Translations under genes and position numbers: made by a program
Notes under the pieces: model-generated
What the model was told of the DNA's origin: nothing
What the model saw: the letters and a program-made list of their open reading frames with translations, nothing else
Databases searched by the model: none
Assembly (NCBI GenBank): GCA_964587155.1
Contig: CAZPKF010000005.1
Span: forward strand, 1-64,000
DNA: 64,000 nucleotides
DNA from: Hallerella sp964587155
GTDB lineage: Bacteria; Fibrobacterota; Fibrobacteria; Fibrobacterales; Fibrobacteraceae
Direction: 5' to 3'
In this document: positions 9,391 to 21,223 of the stretch, piece after piece
Position numbering within the stretch: the first letter of the stretch is position 1
Layout: every line of letters begins with the position of its first letter

Positions 9391-9564
9391 TCTAGACTGC
9401 CTCTAAACGATAAACGCAAACGACCCACGCCCCAAAAGGGCTGTTGCCCTTGGTCGATACAACCAATGACCGACTAAAAGTCGGGATAGCAAACCGAAGC
9501 ATACTGTAGAACAGCATACTTGCGTGAGCGTTCACCTCGTTCTCGTTTAGGGAAACTGTCTAGA
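9391..9564 (-). ncRNA. Candidate structured RNA with closing stem and several hairpins
   Basis: Read on the minus strand, the two ends pair: TCTAGAC with GTCTAGA, then CTAAACGA with TCGTTTAG, then GAACG with CGTTT. Inside lie hairpins GTGA/TCAC, AGTATGCTG/CAGTATGCT (9 bp), CCGACT/AGTCGG, GGTTG/CGACC and a GGGC/GCCC stem extended by CCAA/TTGG. The 9-bp hairpin contains two G-U pairs on the minus strand that would be C-A mismatches on the plus strand, which fixes the likely strand. No ORF fits the region. It does not look like tmRNA, RNase P RNA or SRP RNA. It may be a free small RNA or the structured 5' leader of the SPFH operon, which lies downstream in the same direction. The DNA upstream (9576-9700) is AT-rich and could hold its promoter. 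Confidence 0.55.
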
Positions 9565-9704
9565 TTTCACATGGAGAACAAGAGCAAAACTCTCTATTTC
9601 ATTTCAAATATAACTTAAAACATCCGAAAAAGACACAAAGTTTACAAAAAAAAGCATTTATTCATTTAAATAACGCAACAAAAATCAAATTTTGTAAAAA
9701 AGTT

Positions 9705-9985
9705 GGTTCAAAGAATATCGATAATGTTTGCTGTAAAGCGGAAAGGCGGGGTAAGCCAGGCATTGCTGGCTGGGGTCTGAAGCCCGCTGTGAGCCAAAAG
9801 CGACTCGTATCAACGAGTCGTGTTGGCGAGAGTGAAGCGCAAGCGGAACGGTCATTAATGAGGGTAGCGGAAGACCCCGGCTGGGACGGGGTATATGGAA
9901 AACGCCCACTCGTATGAGTGGACGTGATTATAAGGGTGGGGTCGGGGCTGTAGCGAGGGGAAGACTTTCCCCCTCTCCCCTACTC
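9705..9985. repeat. GC-rich multi-hairpin intergenic element
   Basis: About 280 bases of GC-rich, non-coding-looking DNA between AT-rich flanks. It holds several short perfect hairpins: AGCCAG/CTGGCT near 9752, GACTCG/CGAGTC near 9808, ACCCC/CGGGGT near 9873, CCACTC/GAGTGG near 9906 and GGGGAA/TTCCCC near 9957. The last, followed by pyrimidine-rich sequence, could terminate plus-strand transcription. The composition differs from both neighbours and suggests an interspersed element or an RNA gene. A 74-codon minus ORF across it is not credible as a protein. Copy number in the genome is unknown to me. Confidence 0.4.
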
Positions 9986-9986
9986 C

Positions 9987-13205
<3,219 letters not shown>

Positions 13206-13310
13206 AATATCTCCCTTGAATGTTTAAATCGAAGTAAAAAAAATGCCGGGCCAAAAAGTCCGACAAACCTGAAACAAAAGCAAAATTAAAAGAAGAAATC
13301 CAAGATCCTG

Positions 13311-13332
13311 CGGAGAATGTCTTGCCGCAGAA
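13311..13332 (-). promoter_or_regulatory. Hairpin in the carB leader
   Basis: CTGCGG and CTCCGCAG ends pair across CAAGACATT-type loop sequence in the 5' leader of carB, about 110 bases before the start codon. Upstream, TATATT near 13404 (minus strand) may be a -10 element. It could be an attenuator-like or stabilising structure; no anti-terminator partner or T-run is visible. Confidence 0.3.
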
Positions 13333-13461
13333 AAATCTGTATCCGTTTGTTGCGTTCGAAATCTTCATTCCATTTTGCCAAAAGCTTAAACTTGGCACAA
13401 TATAGACAAAATCAAATCAATTTTAAATGGATAAATGCGATTTTTTTCCATTTTGACCCAT

Positions 13462-13493
13462 AAAAAAGCTTCCCTAAGAAATCGGGAAGCTTT
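13462..13493 (-). terminator. Rho-independent terminator of the xylanase gene
   Basis: A 10-bp stem AAAGCTTCCC/GGGAAGCTTT with a 10-base loop is followed on the minus strand by a T-run, starting 25 bases after the xylanase stop. Confidence 0.85.
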
Positions 13494-13517
13494 CGAACCA
13501 AGGTCAACGCATGAATA

Positions 13518-15389
13518 TTAACGGCGGACAAAAAGTTTTTGCATTTGCATTCCGGATGCCGAAGAAATCCGCGCCACATACAGACCGTCGGGGACTCCCT
13601 TCAAAGACACAGAACCGGCCACATTTGCCGCTTGGAAAACGGACCGTCCCTGCATATCGAACAGTACGACATTGACCAATGCAGCCCCATTCACATAAAG
13701 GCTGCCTCCATCGACATGGACTCCAAACTTTGAACCGGCAACCACCGTCCGGATCGAAGCAACATCATCTGGGCAGCCGACCGCTTCAATTTTCGCCACG
13801 TAAATTCCCGAATTATTGCTGTTGAACGTCAGCTGCGTCGGAGATGCGGACGAATCGCGGACACTTTGCAAATCGACAGTCGTTTCACTCCAAGAATCAG
13901 CATTCGCCGGGCGGCCGTATTGCAAACTGAACCACGGCGAATTCACTCCGACATTCACATAATTCAATTCGGATTTGCCCTGCATCGTGATAATCAGATT
14001 TTCACATTTCGAAAGAACTCCCTTGGCGACGGCATCGTCCGGGAGCGTATAAATAGCATGCTGATATCCGCAATCGCTTTGATCGCATCCGGCCAAGGGA
14101 ACGTCCATGTAACTAGAACCGTTTTGCGAAACGAAATTCGCCGCTTGGAACGTCGCATTATCGTCTACGCTCCAAGTGCCGCGCGATTCAGAACCCGCAA
14201 CGGAATAATCTACGATGACAAAAGTTCCCTTGCCAAATGTCGTTGCCCCACTTTCCCATTCCACGGGATCCACGCTCCCCGCCGCAGTCACAGTTGAAGC
14301 ATCATGCGCTTTGAAAGAAGCGACAAGGCTGTCGTAAGCGGGCTTTTTCGCAAAACTAGAATCAAAAATCAGCCCATTGTATTTTCCTTGATCCTTGAGC
14401 CAGCTGTATTTGTCCGAAAAGCCCCAAACGACAAAAGCTTCCATGTTGTCAGATTCTAAGAACAAATCCATAAATTGGCGATAAAGATGCCCTTGCGCTT
14501 CGTAATCCGCTTGAGAAATGGTCTTTCCCGAGGCAAAGCCGATGTCCAATTCCGTGATTTGCAACGTCATGCCCAGATTTTTGAGCTTAGACGCAAAGGT
14601 GCGGATATTTGCCGGCGTACTGGTATGCGTGTTCTCGATATGCGTTTGCGTTCCAATCCCCGTAATATAAATTCCCGCATTTTTTAAACGGGCCGCTATC
14701 GAATCATAGGCGAACTGGGCTTTGGATCCGCTGCCCATTCCCCATTCTAGCGCATAATCGTTATAATAAAGTTTGGCGTCTGGATCCGCTTTGTGCGCCC
14801 AAACGAAAGCCGAATCGATAAAATCCCTACCAATGTATTCATACCAAACAGAATTGGTGGAACGCCATCCGTGCGTCGAATTGTCATCAATCGCCTCATT
14901 CACCACGTCCCATTCTCGAATTTGACCTTTATAATGCCCCACGACCGAATCAATGTGCGTTTTCAAAACATTCAAAAGCGTATCGCGTGCGCTGCCCCCC
15001 GCACTTTGGACGGATTCTGCCAAAGTCCGCACCCAACCGGGAACTTGGCTGTGCCAAGCGAGAGCGTGCCCGCGGACTTGCATTCCATTCGCCGCCGCAT
15101 AAGCCATCAATTTGTCACCTTTGGTAAAGCTGAAGTTTCCGCGGCTGGGTTCCGTCGCATCAAACTTCATTTCATTTTCGGCAACGACCATGTTGAATTC
15201 AGATTTATGCGTGGATTCGTAAACGCTGGCGTCACTTCCCAATCCGTTGTTGAACCATTCGGTATTCAAAATGGAACCGACAAACCGGCCCCGGGCAGAA
15301 GCGAGTTCGCTCAACGTACTATCCGCAGCAAAAGATTCCACGGTAAAAAAAGTGATTCCCAAAAGAGCCAGGCGGGCGATATTTTTCAT
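13518..15389 (-). CDS. GH10 endo-1,4-beta-xylanase with extra C-terminal module and sorting-type tail
   Basis: 623 residues from the ATG at 15389, which starts a clear signal peptide ending near SFAA and has AGGA upstream; a longer frame to 15461 would bury the signal. Residues about 20-360 are a GH10 domain that cleaves internal beta-1,4-xylan bonds by a retaining mechanism. The acid/base Glu is in DVVNEA (about 165), the nucleophile Glu in QITELDIG (about 280), and the substrate-site HALAWHSQVPGW is present. Residues about 375-535 form a beta-rich module with paired cysteines, likely carbohydrate binding but unassigned. The last ~80 residues (VLFDMQGRSVF, GLYVARI, KLFVRR) resemble T9SS sorting tails, so cell-surface or extracellular delivery is likely. 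Confidence 0.95.
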   Translation of the reverse strand: MKNIARLALLGITFFTVESFAADSTLSELASARGRFVGSILNTEWFNNGLGSDASVYESTHKSEFNMVVAENEMKFDATEPSRGNFSFTKGDKLMAYAAANGMQVRGHALAWHSQVPGWVRTLAESVQSAGGSARDTLLNVLKTHIDSVVGHYKGQIREWDVVNEAIDDNSTHGWRSTNSVWYEYIGRDFIDSAFVWAHKADPDAKLYYNDYALEWGMGSGSKAQFAYDSIAARLKNAGIYITGIGTQTHIENTHTSTPANIRTFASKLKNLGMTLQITELDIGFASGKTISQADYEAQGHLYRQFMDLFLESDNMEAFVVWGFSDKYSWLKDQGKYNGLIFDSSFAKKPAYDSLVASFKAHDASTVTAAGSVDPVEWESGATTFGKGTFVIVDYSVAGSESRGTWSVDDNATFQAANFVSQNGSSYMDVPLAGCDQSDCGYQHAIYTLPDDAVAKGVLSKCENLIITMQGKSELNYVNVGVNSPWFSLQYGRPANADSWSETTVDLQSVRDSSASPTQLTFNSNNSGIYVAKIEAVGCPDDVASIRTVVAGSKFGVHVDGGSLYVNGAALVNVVLFDMQGRSVFQAANVAGSVSLKGVPDGLYVARISSASGMQMQKLFVRR

Positions 15390-15534
15390 TTTTATCCTAT
15401 CGGGATGATGGTGAATGCATTTCTTTAGAAATGTATTCTTTTTTGCGCGCCACCTAGGCAAAATCCCCCAAACTTTTGTTGTAAAAGTTTACAACGTTTT
15501 GATTGGACTAAAGTTCAAAAAACTTCGGCAGTCT

Positions 15535-16110
15535 TTACAAAACATCATCTGCCGAACCTTCCACTTTTTCATGGTTGGAAAATTCATATTCCAACCAAAG
15601 AAATCCATCAGATTTTTTTGCAATCGCCCTCAAAAAAACAAAAGTCAGGTCTTCCGGCAACGAAGAACCGTCTGCTTTGGACCATTGTGACCACAATATT
15701 CGCCCTCCCTCCTCTAGATCTTTCACCCAAAAATCGTCAAGCCCTGTGCCGCCTAACGACGAATCCTTACGTAAACAAGCCCCATACTTTTTTATCAACA
15801 CTTCTTCTTTCATGAAAAAAGCGCCTTTTAATTCTAACCCCGTGTTCCCCGTTTTTATTTCCTTTCCTAGCGCCTTGACATAATGCAGGCCTTCCTTGGC
15901 ATCAATCCAGGCGAAATAACGTTCAAAATCAGGATGTTTTTTCGCTGGCCAAATTTCATAAACGTCCCCTTCCATTTTTTTCGGTTCCTTGCCATTGCAG
16001 GCTTTTTTCACTTGAGAATAGGTCATTCCCATCGAAAGTCCAAATGGTCCGGCGAATGCCGCTGCGGACAAAATGGCGACGCAAAAAACGAAACACATGA
16101 TTTGACGCAT
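15535..16110 (-). CDS. Small secreted protein of unknown function
   Basis: 191 residues. A typical signal peptide (hydrophobic core, AAAFA cut near residue 20) is followed by a mature domain opening GLSMGMTYSQVKKAC, a pattern common at the start of small periplasmic proteins. Single cysteines are at the start and middle; no catalytic motif is seen. It stands alone between the xylanase and the HD-GYP gene, transcribed on the same strand but 145 bases upstream of the xylanase start. A role in the periplasm or on the surface is likely; more cannot be said. Confidence 0.7.
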   Translation of the reverse strand: MRQIMCFVFCVAILSAAAFAGPFGLSMGMTYSQVKKACNGKEPKKMEGDVYEIWPAKKHPDFERYFAWIDAKEGLHYVKALGKEIKTGNTGLELKGAFFMKEEVLIKKYGACLRKDSSLGGTGLDDFWVKDLEEGGRILWSQWSKADGSSLPEDLTFVFLRAIAKKSDGFLWLEYEFSNHEKVEGSADDVL

Positions 16111-16199
16111 AAATGCTCCTTAAAAATTTCACCGAATCAACACACCGCTTTAAATATACATTTCGAATAATGTCAAAAGTTTACACGCCTTAAAATTTG

Positions 16200-16415
16200 T
16201 TCCTATTGCAACGATTTAAGTTCCGCCGCTATCGTGCTCGTTTTTTAAAGCCTCCTCCGCCGCGGAGTCCGGACAAAGTTCCATTCTGCAAAAACGGATT
16301 TCGTCTTCGCCATTCAAACCGTACAAACTTCATCCCTCTCACAGAAAAGGTTTCCGTTTGAAACCCCACCAAGAAAAGATTTTCGTTCGCGGCTCTAATT
16401 CCGCATTCCGAATTA
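16200..16415 (-). repeat. Diverged interspersed repeat, copy 1
   Basis: Minus-oriented copy of a repeat family found three times here. It opens with CGGAATGCGGAATTAG (16398-16413). After ~82 bases it has GTTTGTACGG (near 16320-16331), matching the conserved core of the other copies, with GGGGTTTC.AAC.GAA.CCTTTTCT in between. In the aligned frame the 3' part stays open for 38 codons and reads like coding sequence (GEDEIRFCRMELCPDSAAEE), but no start is visible. The stretch otherwise holds no gene. Confidence 0.5.
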
Positions 16416-16419
16416 ACAA

Positions 16420-18048
16420 CTAAACGTCTTTTTTGAAATCATAGACCAAACGGAATTTTCCAGAGGAGTCCTGTTTTTCAAAGTCGGCGGAAATCCGCCG
16501 CATGATCAGCCCCACATTATCGTCACCTGCATTCGTCAACAAGATCAGATGCTGCCGGTCAGAAAACTTGGTGTGGACATCCACTGTCCGGATATTTTTT
16601 CGAATCGCCACTTCCAACGCGTCAAAAGACGTCCGCGCGTCTTGGCGGGAGATTTTTCCGCTGTTCCCTTCCGCAGAAATCACGATGAGTTCAAACGAGC
16701 TTTTATACCGGCGTTCCAACTGTTTTGTATAGGCAAAAATTTGGCGGAATTCCTCTGGCGAAATGGAAAAGGCGCCCAAAGAATTTTCATTTTGCTGCAA
16801 GTTTTCTACAAAAAGCGCAATATCATTTGAAACGGCGCGGCTCATGGACGCCAAATTATGCGTGCGATCTTCTAAAGAAATGTCGAGCATTCCCTTATCG
16901 AGAAGTCCGATGAAAACGTCCAAATATTCCGGGTCAAATTGCGTTCCGCGGCCAAGCAGCAACTGTTCGCGAATCGTCTTTTTGTCGAGCGCTTTGCGGT
17001 AAACCCGGTCCGAATTCATCGCATCGTAAGCATCCGCAATCGCCACGATTCTGCCATACGGTGGAATTTCCCCGCCCTTCGTCCCATTCGGATATCCCGT
17101 TCCGTCAAACCGCTCATGATGCCCGCCCGCAACCGCAGCAGCTTCAGGAAGAATCGCCAAATCTTTTAATATTTCTGCACCGACAACGGCATGGGATTTG
17201 ATCACGTTGAATTCCTCATCCGTCAGTTCTCCGGGTTTGTTTAAAATAGAATCGGGTATGCCAATTTTCCCAATATCGTGCAGGAGCGCATCGCAGCGCA
17301 GCGCTTCGACTTCCTTGTCATCAAAGCCCAAAGCCCTAGCCAGGCGCACAGAATAAACGGAAACACGGAAAGAATGCCCATTTGTGTATTTGTCTTTCGC
17401 ATCTATCGTCTGCGCCAACGTGTCCATGATGCGAACGGTTACATTCGCCAGTTCTTCATTTCGTTTGGCCTCTTCAATTTTCGTCATGGCTTCGTGAAGC
17501 CGTTCGCTGTGTTCTTTCATCGTTTTCACAACAATTTTCAGTACAACATAACAAGCGACAACTATGGCAAATGTCGTGATGATTTCCGGAAGGACATCTT
17601 GATTGTATGCGGAATCCGCAAACCGGGCAGCAACTGCGATAGCAAGACCGACAAGACTTGCCGCAAGGCTCCATTCCAACAATTTTTCGTCTTCATAAAG
17701 GATGCTCAAAATCATGGGAATTAAAAACACGGCAAACACGATTGTGATCTGGTAATGAGAAAAAGCAACACCTGCGCAAATCAACTCCATCGCCAGCAAG
17801 AGCGTTACTTTCTGTACACGCACGTTGGCAAAGCAGCGGACAATCAATTGCCCAGCGAGAAAAACGCCCACATTGAACGCCGTCGTCAAAAAGAAACGCG
17901 GCCACAGTTCCCCTGGCAAACCAGCCGCGTAAAGAGCCGCACTATTTATGGCTTCAAAGACGAAAACCAAGACTACCAAAACCAATTGGGTCGTCGTCAC
18001 GATGCGTCGCCAACGCCCGTAGTCCATTTCGTCATCAAATTCCTTCAT
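16420..18048 (-). CDS. Membrane HD-GYP domain protein with degenerate GGDEF-like C-terminus
   Basis: 542 residues from the ATG at 18048, placed 8 bases after AGG (in-frame GTG and ATG lie just upstream at 18057 and 18054). The first ~170 residues hold about six hydrophobic helices. A short coiled coil leads into an HD-GYP domain (about 200-390) with LLHDIGKIG, GGHHERFDGTGYPNG and AIADAYDAM, the residues expected for metal binding and cyclic-di-GMP hydrolysis. The last ~140 residues resemble a GGDEF fold (FELIVIS, then a VRTVDVHTKFSDRQHLILL-type stretch) but lack the GG(D/E)EF signature, so diguanylate cyclase activity is unlikely. It is probably a membrane-sensing c-di-GMP phosphodiesterase. 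Confidence 0.9.
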   Translation of the reverse strand: MKEFDDEMDYGRWRRIVTTTQLVLVVLVFVFEAINSAALYAAGLPGELWPRFFLTTAFNVGVFLAGQLIVRCFANVRVQKVTLLLAMELICAGVAFSHYQITIVFAVFLIPMILSILYEDEKLLEWSLAASLVGLAIAVAARFADSAYNQDVLPEIITTFAIVVACYVVLKIVVKTMKEHSERLHEAMTKIEEAKRNEELANVTVRIMDTLAQTIDAKDKYTNGHSFRVSVYSVRLARALGFDDKEVEALRCDALLHDIGKIGIPDSILNKPGELTDEEFNVIKSHAVVGAEILKDLAILPEAAAVAGGHHERFDGTGYPNGTKGGEIPPYGRIVAIADAYDAMNSDRVYRKALDKKTIREQLLLGRGTQFDPEYLDVFIGLLDKGMLDISLEDRTHNLASMSRAVSNDIALFVENLQQNENSLGAFSISPEEFRQIFAYTKQLERRYKSSFELIVISAEGNSGKISRQDARTSFDALEVAIRKNIRTVDVHTKFSDRQHLILLTNAGDDNVGLIMRRISADFEKQDSSGKFRLVYDFKKDV

Positions 18049-18150
18049 ACACATCACCTGACATTTCTATTCACAACCGCCAATCCGTTCAGAACCGACT
18101 TTTTCCAAAATACACTAAAAAGTAAAAATCGCAATACATCCACACTCCAC

Positions 18151-18182
18151 AAAAAAAGGCTCCGAAAAACTCGGAAGCCTTA
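18151..18182 (-). terminator. Terminator of tRNA-Pro
   Basis: On the minus strand AAGGCTTCCGA pairs with TCGGAGCCTT (one bulge) and is followed by a run of seven T, directly after the tRNA 3' end. Confidence 0.85.
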
Positions 18183-18256
18183 TCGGGCTGATTGGATTCG
18201 AACCAACGACCTCTTGAACCCCATTCAAGCGCTCTACCAGACTGAGCTACAGCCCG
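18183..18256 (-). tRNA. tRNA-Pro (GGG)
   Basis: 74 bases fold as a complete cloverleaf. The acceptor stem CGGGCTG/CAGCCCG has 7 perfect pairs. The anticodon stem CTTGA/TCAAG encloses loop ATGGGGT, giving anticodon GGG for proline codons CCC and CCU. The T-loop GTTCGAAT is standard. CCA is not encoded. Confidence 0.97.
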
Positions 18257-18319
18257 CAATTTTTGCAAGCGTCCCAAATTTACATAAACTTGGTGAATTT
18301 TGCAAGTTGCCGTCCCATT

Positions 18320-19036
18320 TTATTTCCAATAACCGATGACCAGCACTTCCGGTGTCGCCTTTGGATGCGTTTTGCTCTTGAATGCTACGATTTTGGAAAG
18401 GCTTTTTTGCTTGGTTTGCGCCCCACGGACAAGCCCTTGCGTGCGCAAAGTGATTTTCAGGCCGGGAACTTTGCCGCCTTCTTTCACAGAAGCCGGATTT
18501 TCCACATCCAATCCGACTTTTTTCGCCACCATAGAAAATTCCCCGGTGGATTCTTTGGAAAGCTCCAAATCCGGACGGGTCTTTTTGTCGGCAGCCCACA
18601 CGTAAAATTGCCATTCCCGCTTTTCGCCCGGTTGATAGTAGCCCACATCGAACATTTTTTCGCTAAAAAGGAACGGCGCTTTGACAACGCCACGGAAAAC
18701 AGTCGGATGCGGTGTTCCATCGGGTTCCACAAGAACGACGACATTTTCAAAAAGGCCTTCCATCGTTTCGGTTGAAAAATCAAATTCGACATTCACCGGC
18801 TCCCGCGGTTCTGCAGAACGGGTAAACTGAAATCGGGAGCATCCAGTTCCCTGGCAAAGGGCACTTTCGATTTTCAACGTTTTCGAAGAGACGTTTGCAC
18901 CGCCGAGTTTTACATGGCGAACGTCGCCCTGAGAAATTTCTCCTAGTTCATACGGTTCGGGGACAAATCGAACCGTTTCGTCCGCGAAAGCGGCTGCGGA
19001 AAGAAGTAGTGCAAAAATCAAATGCGAATGTTTCAT
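18320..19036 (-). CDS. Secreted DUF1573-like protein
   Basis: 238 residues from the ATG at 19036, preceded by AAAGGA; it starts a signal peptide cut near AFA. The mature N-terminus (FxPEPYELGEISQGDV, then a Cys pair in CQGTGC) resembles DUF1573/ASH-type immunoglobulin-like domains of periplasmic or surface proteins in Bacteroidota and relatives. A second beta-rich region follows (about 120-238). There are no enzymatic motifs. It is monocistronic, convergent with nothing, and ends 63 bases from the tRNA-Pro 5' end. The role is unknown; binding or structural is most likely. Confidence 0.75.
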   Translation of the reverse strand: MKHSHLIFALLLSAAAFADETVRFVPEPYELGEISQGDVRHVKLGGANVSSKTLKIESALCQGTGCSRFQFTRSAEPREPVNVEFDFSTETMEGLFENVVVLVEPDGTPHPTVFRGVVKAPFLFSEKMFDVGYYQPGEKREWQFYVWAADKKTRPDLELSKESTGEFSMVAKKVGLDVENPASVKEGGKVPGLKITLRTQGLVRGAQTKQKSLSKIVAFKSKTHPKATPEVLVIGYWK

Positions 19037-19183
19037 ATCAATCCTTTGGAGACATTGCAATCGTAGAACTTTCCTAATGAATATAAGAAATTCCCGTCTG
19101 GATTTTTAAAAAACGAAATTTGAAAAAGCTTCGCTTTTATTGAAACAGGCTCTATCCTTCACCGCCATTCGTTGGATTTTCTG

Positions 19184-19211
19184 TTGATAAGTTGCCGTTT
19201 TATTCTATATT
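19184..19211 (+). promoter_or_regulatory. Promoter of the PPi-phosphofructokinase gene
   Basis: TTGATA at 19184-19189 and TATATT at 19206-19211 are separated by 16 bases and lie 37 bases upstream of the start, in an AT-rich gap. This is a good sigma-70-type match. Confidence 0.65.
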
Positions 19212-19247
19212 ATCCAGCGGATTGACAATCTAACCCAGAGGTATATC

Positions 19248-20909
19248 ATGTCTGACAATTTGTCCGTGCTCGGAAAAGCCCGCAAGGCTTATACGCCGAA
19301 GCTCCCCATCGCCCTCCGCGGCGGAGCGCTCAATGTCACCATCAACAAGGGAAAGGCGACGGAATCTGTCCGCGACCAGAAAAAAATCAAGGCTCTTTTC
19401 CCGAACACTTATGGCGCGCCTTCCATTTCGCTCAAGAAGTCGACGAAAGCAGTGGCCGCTCGCCCGGTCAACGTCGGCGTGGTCCTTTCCGGCGGTCAAG
19501 CCCCCGGTGGACACAACGTTATCGCTGGTATTTTTGACGGCATCAAGAGCATTAGCAAAAAGAGCAAGTTGCTCGGCTTTTTGGGCGGTCCGTCCGGCCT
19601 TGAAAACGGCAAGTTTAAAGTAATCGATTCCAAGCTAATGGATGCATACCGCAACACGGGCGGATTCGACATCATCCAATCCGGCCGCACCAAGCTCGAA
19701 ACCGAAGAACAGTGGCAAAAATGCCTGGCCGTTGCCAAAGCTCAAAAACTCGACGCCATCGTCATCATCGGCGGCGACGACTCCAACACGAACGCAGCCG
19801 TCCTCGGCGAATACTTTGAAGCCCAAGGCGCTTCTTGCGTTGTTTGCGGTTGTCCCAAGACCATTGACGGCGACCTCAAAAATCAGTTCATCGAAACCTC
19901 TTTCGGATTCGATACCGCCGTCAAGACTTATTCGGAACTCATCGGCAACATCATGCGCGATGCGAACTCCGCACAAAAATATTGGCACTTCATCAAGCTC
20001 ATGGGCCGTTCTGCGTCTCACATCGCACTCGAAGCCGCCCTCCAGACCCATCCGAACATCACGCTCATTTCGGAAGAAGTGAAAGCGAAAAAGATGAAGC
20101 TGAAACAAGTCATCAAGTATGTGGCGGATATTGTTGCAGCCCGCGCAGCCGACGGCAAGAACTTTGGCGTTGCACTTATCCCCGAAGGACTTCTCGAATT
20201 CATCCCTGACGTGGGCGTTCTCATTTCCGAACTTTCCGAAGCCCTCGCTCACCACGAAGCGGAAGTCGAAGGCCTCGACACAGCTGAAAAAGTCGAAAAA
20301 CTCAGCCAGTGGATTTCGAAATCTTCTGCCGAAGTGCTGAAGAGTCTCCCTGTCGGAATTCAAGCGCAGCTGATGCTCGAACGCGACAGCCACGGAAACG
20401 TTCAAGTTTCCCTTATCGAAACAGAAAAGCTCATCATCGAAATGGTGAAGAAAGAACTCAAGAGCCGCAAGAATTTCAAGGGAAAATTCAGCGCGCTCAA
20501 CCATTTCTTTGGCTACGAAGGCCGCTGCGCCGCTCCGTCGAATTTCGACGCCGACTACTGCTACAGCCTGGGTTACACGGCAGCCATTCTCGCCTACAAC
20601 CGCTTGAACGGCTACATGAGTTCTGTCCGCGATTTGACAAAAGGCATTGACAAATGGGTCGCCGGAGGCATTCCTATCACCATGATGATGAACATGGAAC
20701 GCCGCCATGGCGAAGACAAGCCGGTTATCCAGAAGGCTCTCGTTGAATTGGATGCAGCGCCTTTCAAATATTTGGCAAAGAACCGCGAAGTCTGGGCGAA
20801 GACGGAATCTTACACGTATCCGGGCCCCATCCAGTACTTTGGACCTGCCGAAGTCGCCGACCAAACGACATTCACCATCCGCCTCGAACGCGGTGTGAAA
20901 GTCAAGTAA
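19248..20909 (+). CDS. pfp: Pyrophosphate-dependent phosphofructokinase
   Basis: 553 residues, the length of the long PPi-PFK class. It interconverts fructose-6-phosphate and fructose-1,6-bisphosphate using pyrophosphate instead of ATP, so it is reversible and saves ATP. Visible signatures are the GG(Q)-type N-terminal phosphate loop (VVLSGGQAPGGHN), IIGGDDSNTNA (the Asp after GG marks PPi specificity) and PKTIDGDL with its PPi-binding Lys and catalytic Asp. AGAGG precedes the start. The codon bias is strong, consistent with high expression. A promoter and a strong terminator bound it as a single-gene unit. Confidence 0.97.
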   Translation: MSDNLSVLGKARKAYTPKLPIALRGGALNVTINKGKATESVRDQKKIKALFPNTYGAPSISLKKSTKAVAARPVNVGVVLSGGQAPGGHNVIAGIFDGIKSISKKSKLLGFLGGPSGLENGKFKVIDSKLMDAYRNTGGFDIIQSGRTKLETEEQWQKCLAVAKAQKLDAIVIIGGDDSNTNAAVLGEYFEAQGASCVVCGCPKTIDGDLKNQFIETSFGFDTAVKTYSELIGNIMRDANSAQKYWHFIKLMGRSASHIALEAALQTHPNITLISEEVKAKKMKLKQVIKYVADIVAARAADGKNFGVALIPEGLLEFIPDVGVLISELSEALAHHEAEVEGLDTAEKVEKLSQWISKSSAEVLKSLPVGIQAQLMLERDSHGNVQVSLIETEKLIIEMVKKELKSRKNFKGKFSALNHFFGYEGRCAAPSNFDADYCYSLGYTAAILAYNRLNGYMSSVRDLTKGIDKWVAGGIPITMMMNMERRHGEDKPVIQKALVELDAAPFKYLAKNREVWAKTESYTYPGPIQYFGPAEVADQTTFTIRLERGVKVK

Positions 20910-20926
20910 TCGACACTAGCGATTGC

Positions 20927-20964
20927 AAAAGAGGTCTTCTTTCGAAGACCTCTTTTCGTTTTTA
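20927..20964 (+). terminator. Terminator of pfp
   Basis: A perfect 13-bp stem AAAAGAGGTCTTC/GAAGACCTCTTTT with a 4-base loop is followed by CGTTTTTATT, 18 bases after the pfp stop. Confidence 0.92.
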
Positions 20965-20989
20965 TTCTCAGTTGTCTGTTCTAACGCGA

Positions 20990-21190
20990 TTCCTTACAAG
21001 CCCACACTTAATTTCTCATTTCGAATCATTCAAAACAGACAGCCCGCACGTCACAAAAACGGTTTCTCCGTTGACGTAAACATCGTGCAAAATTGCCTCA
21101 TAGGCAGAAAAGTTTTTCGTTTTAGATCCACCCATTTCAACACATTCCATTCCGCAGTCCAAACCCACAATTCCTCATTCCGAATAAAAC
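20990..21190 (-). repeat. Diverged interspersed repeat, copy 3
   Basis: Minus-oriented copy. It begins with TTCGGAATGAGGAATTG (21168-21184) and reaches the core ~90 bases later at 21073-21094, which is identical over 22 bases to the core of copy 2 at 49199-49220. The aligned frame is open from an ATG for about 40 codons (reading ILHDVYVNGETVF at the core). Apart from the pfp terminator, nothing else is seen between pfp and trmO. Confidence 0.6.
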
Positions 21191-21223
21191 CTCAGCGAAG
21201 TGTCACCGTTCAGAATTGCGCAG

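Noticed and set aside
9391..9564. Idea that the structured RNA is tmRNA, 6S, RNase P or a retron RNA
   Set aside because: No tRNA-like end, no tag frame of normal form, no rod-like 6S form, no conserved RNase P blocks, and no reverse transcriptase gene nearby.
9685..9909. 74-codon minus ORF in the GC-rich island
   Set aside because: It is interrupted by several hairpins and has no ribosome site or family; the island is better read as a repeat or RNA.
19635..20864. 409-codon ORF opposite the PPi-PFK gene, and a 366-codon ORF opposite pheS (54660-55760)
   Set aside because: Both lie on the antisense of highly biased, certain genes, with no supporting start, ribosome site or family.
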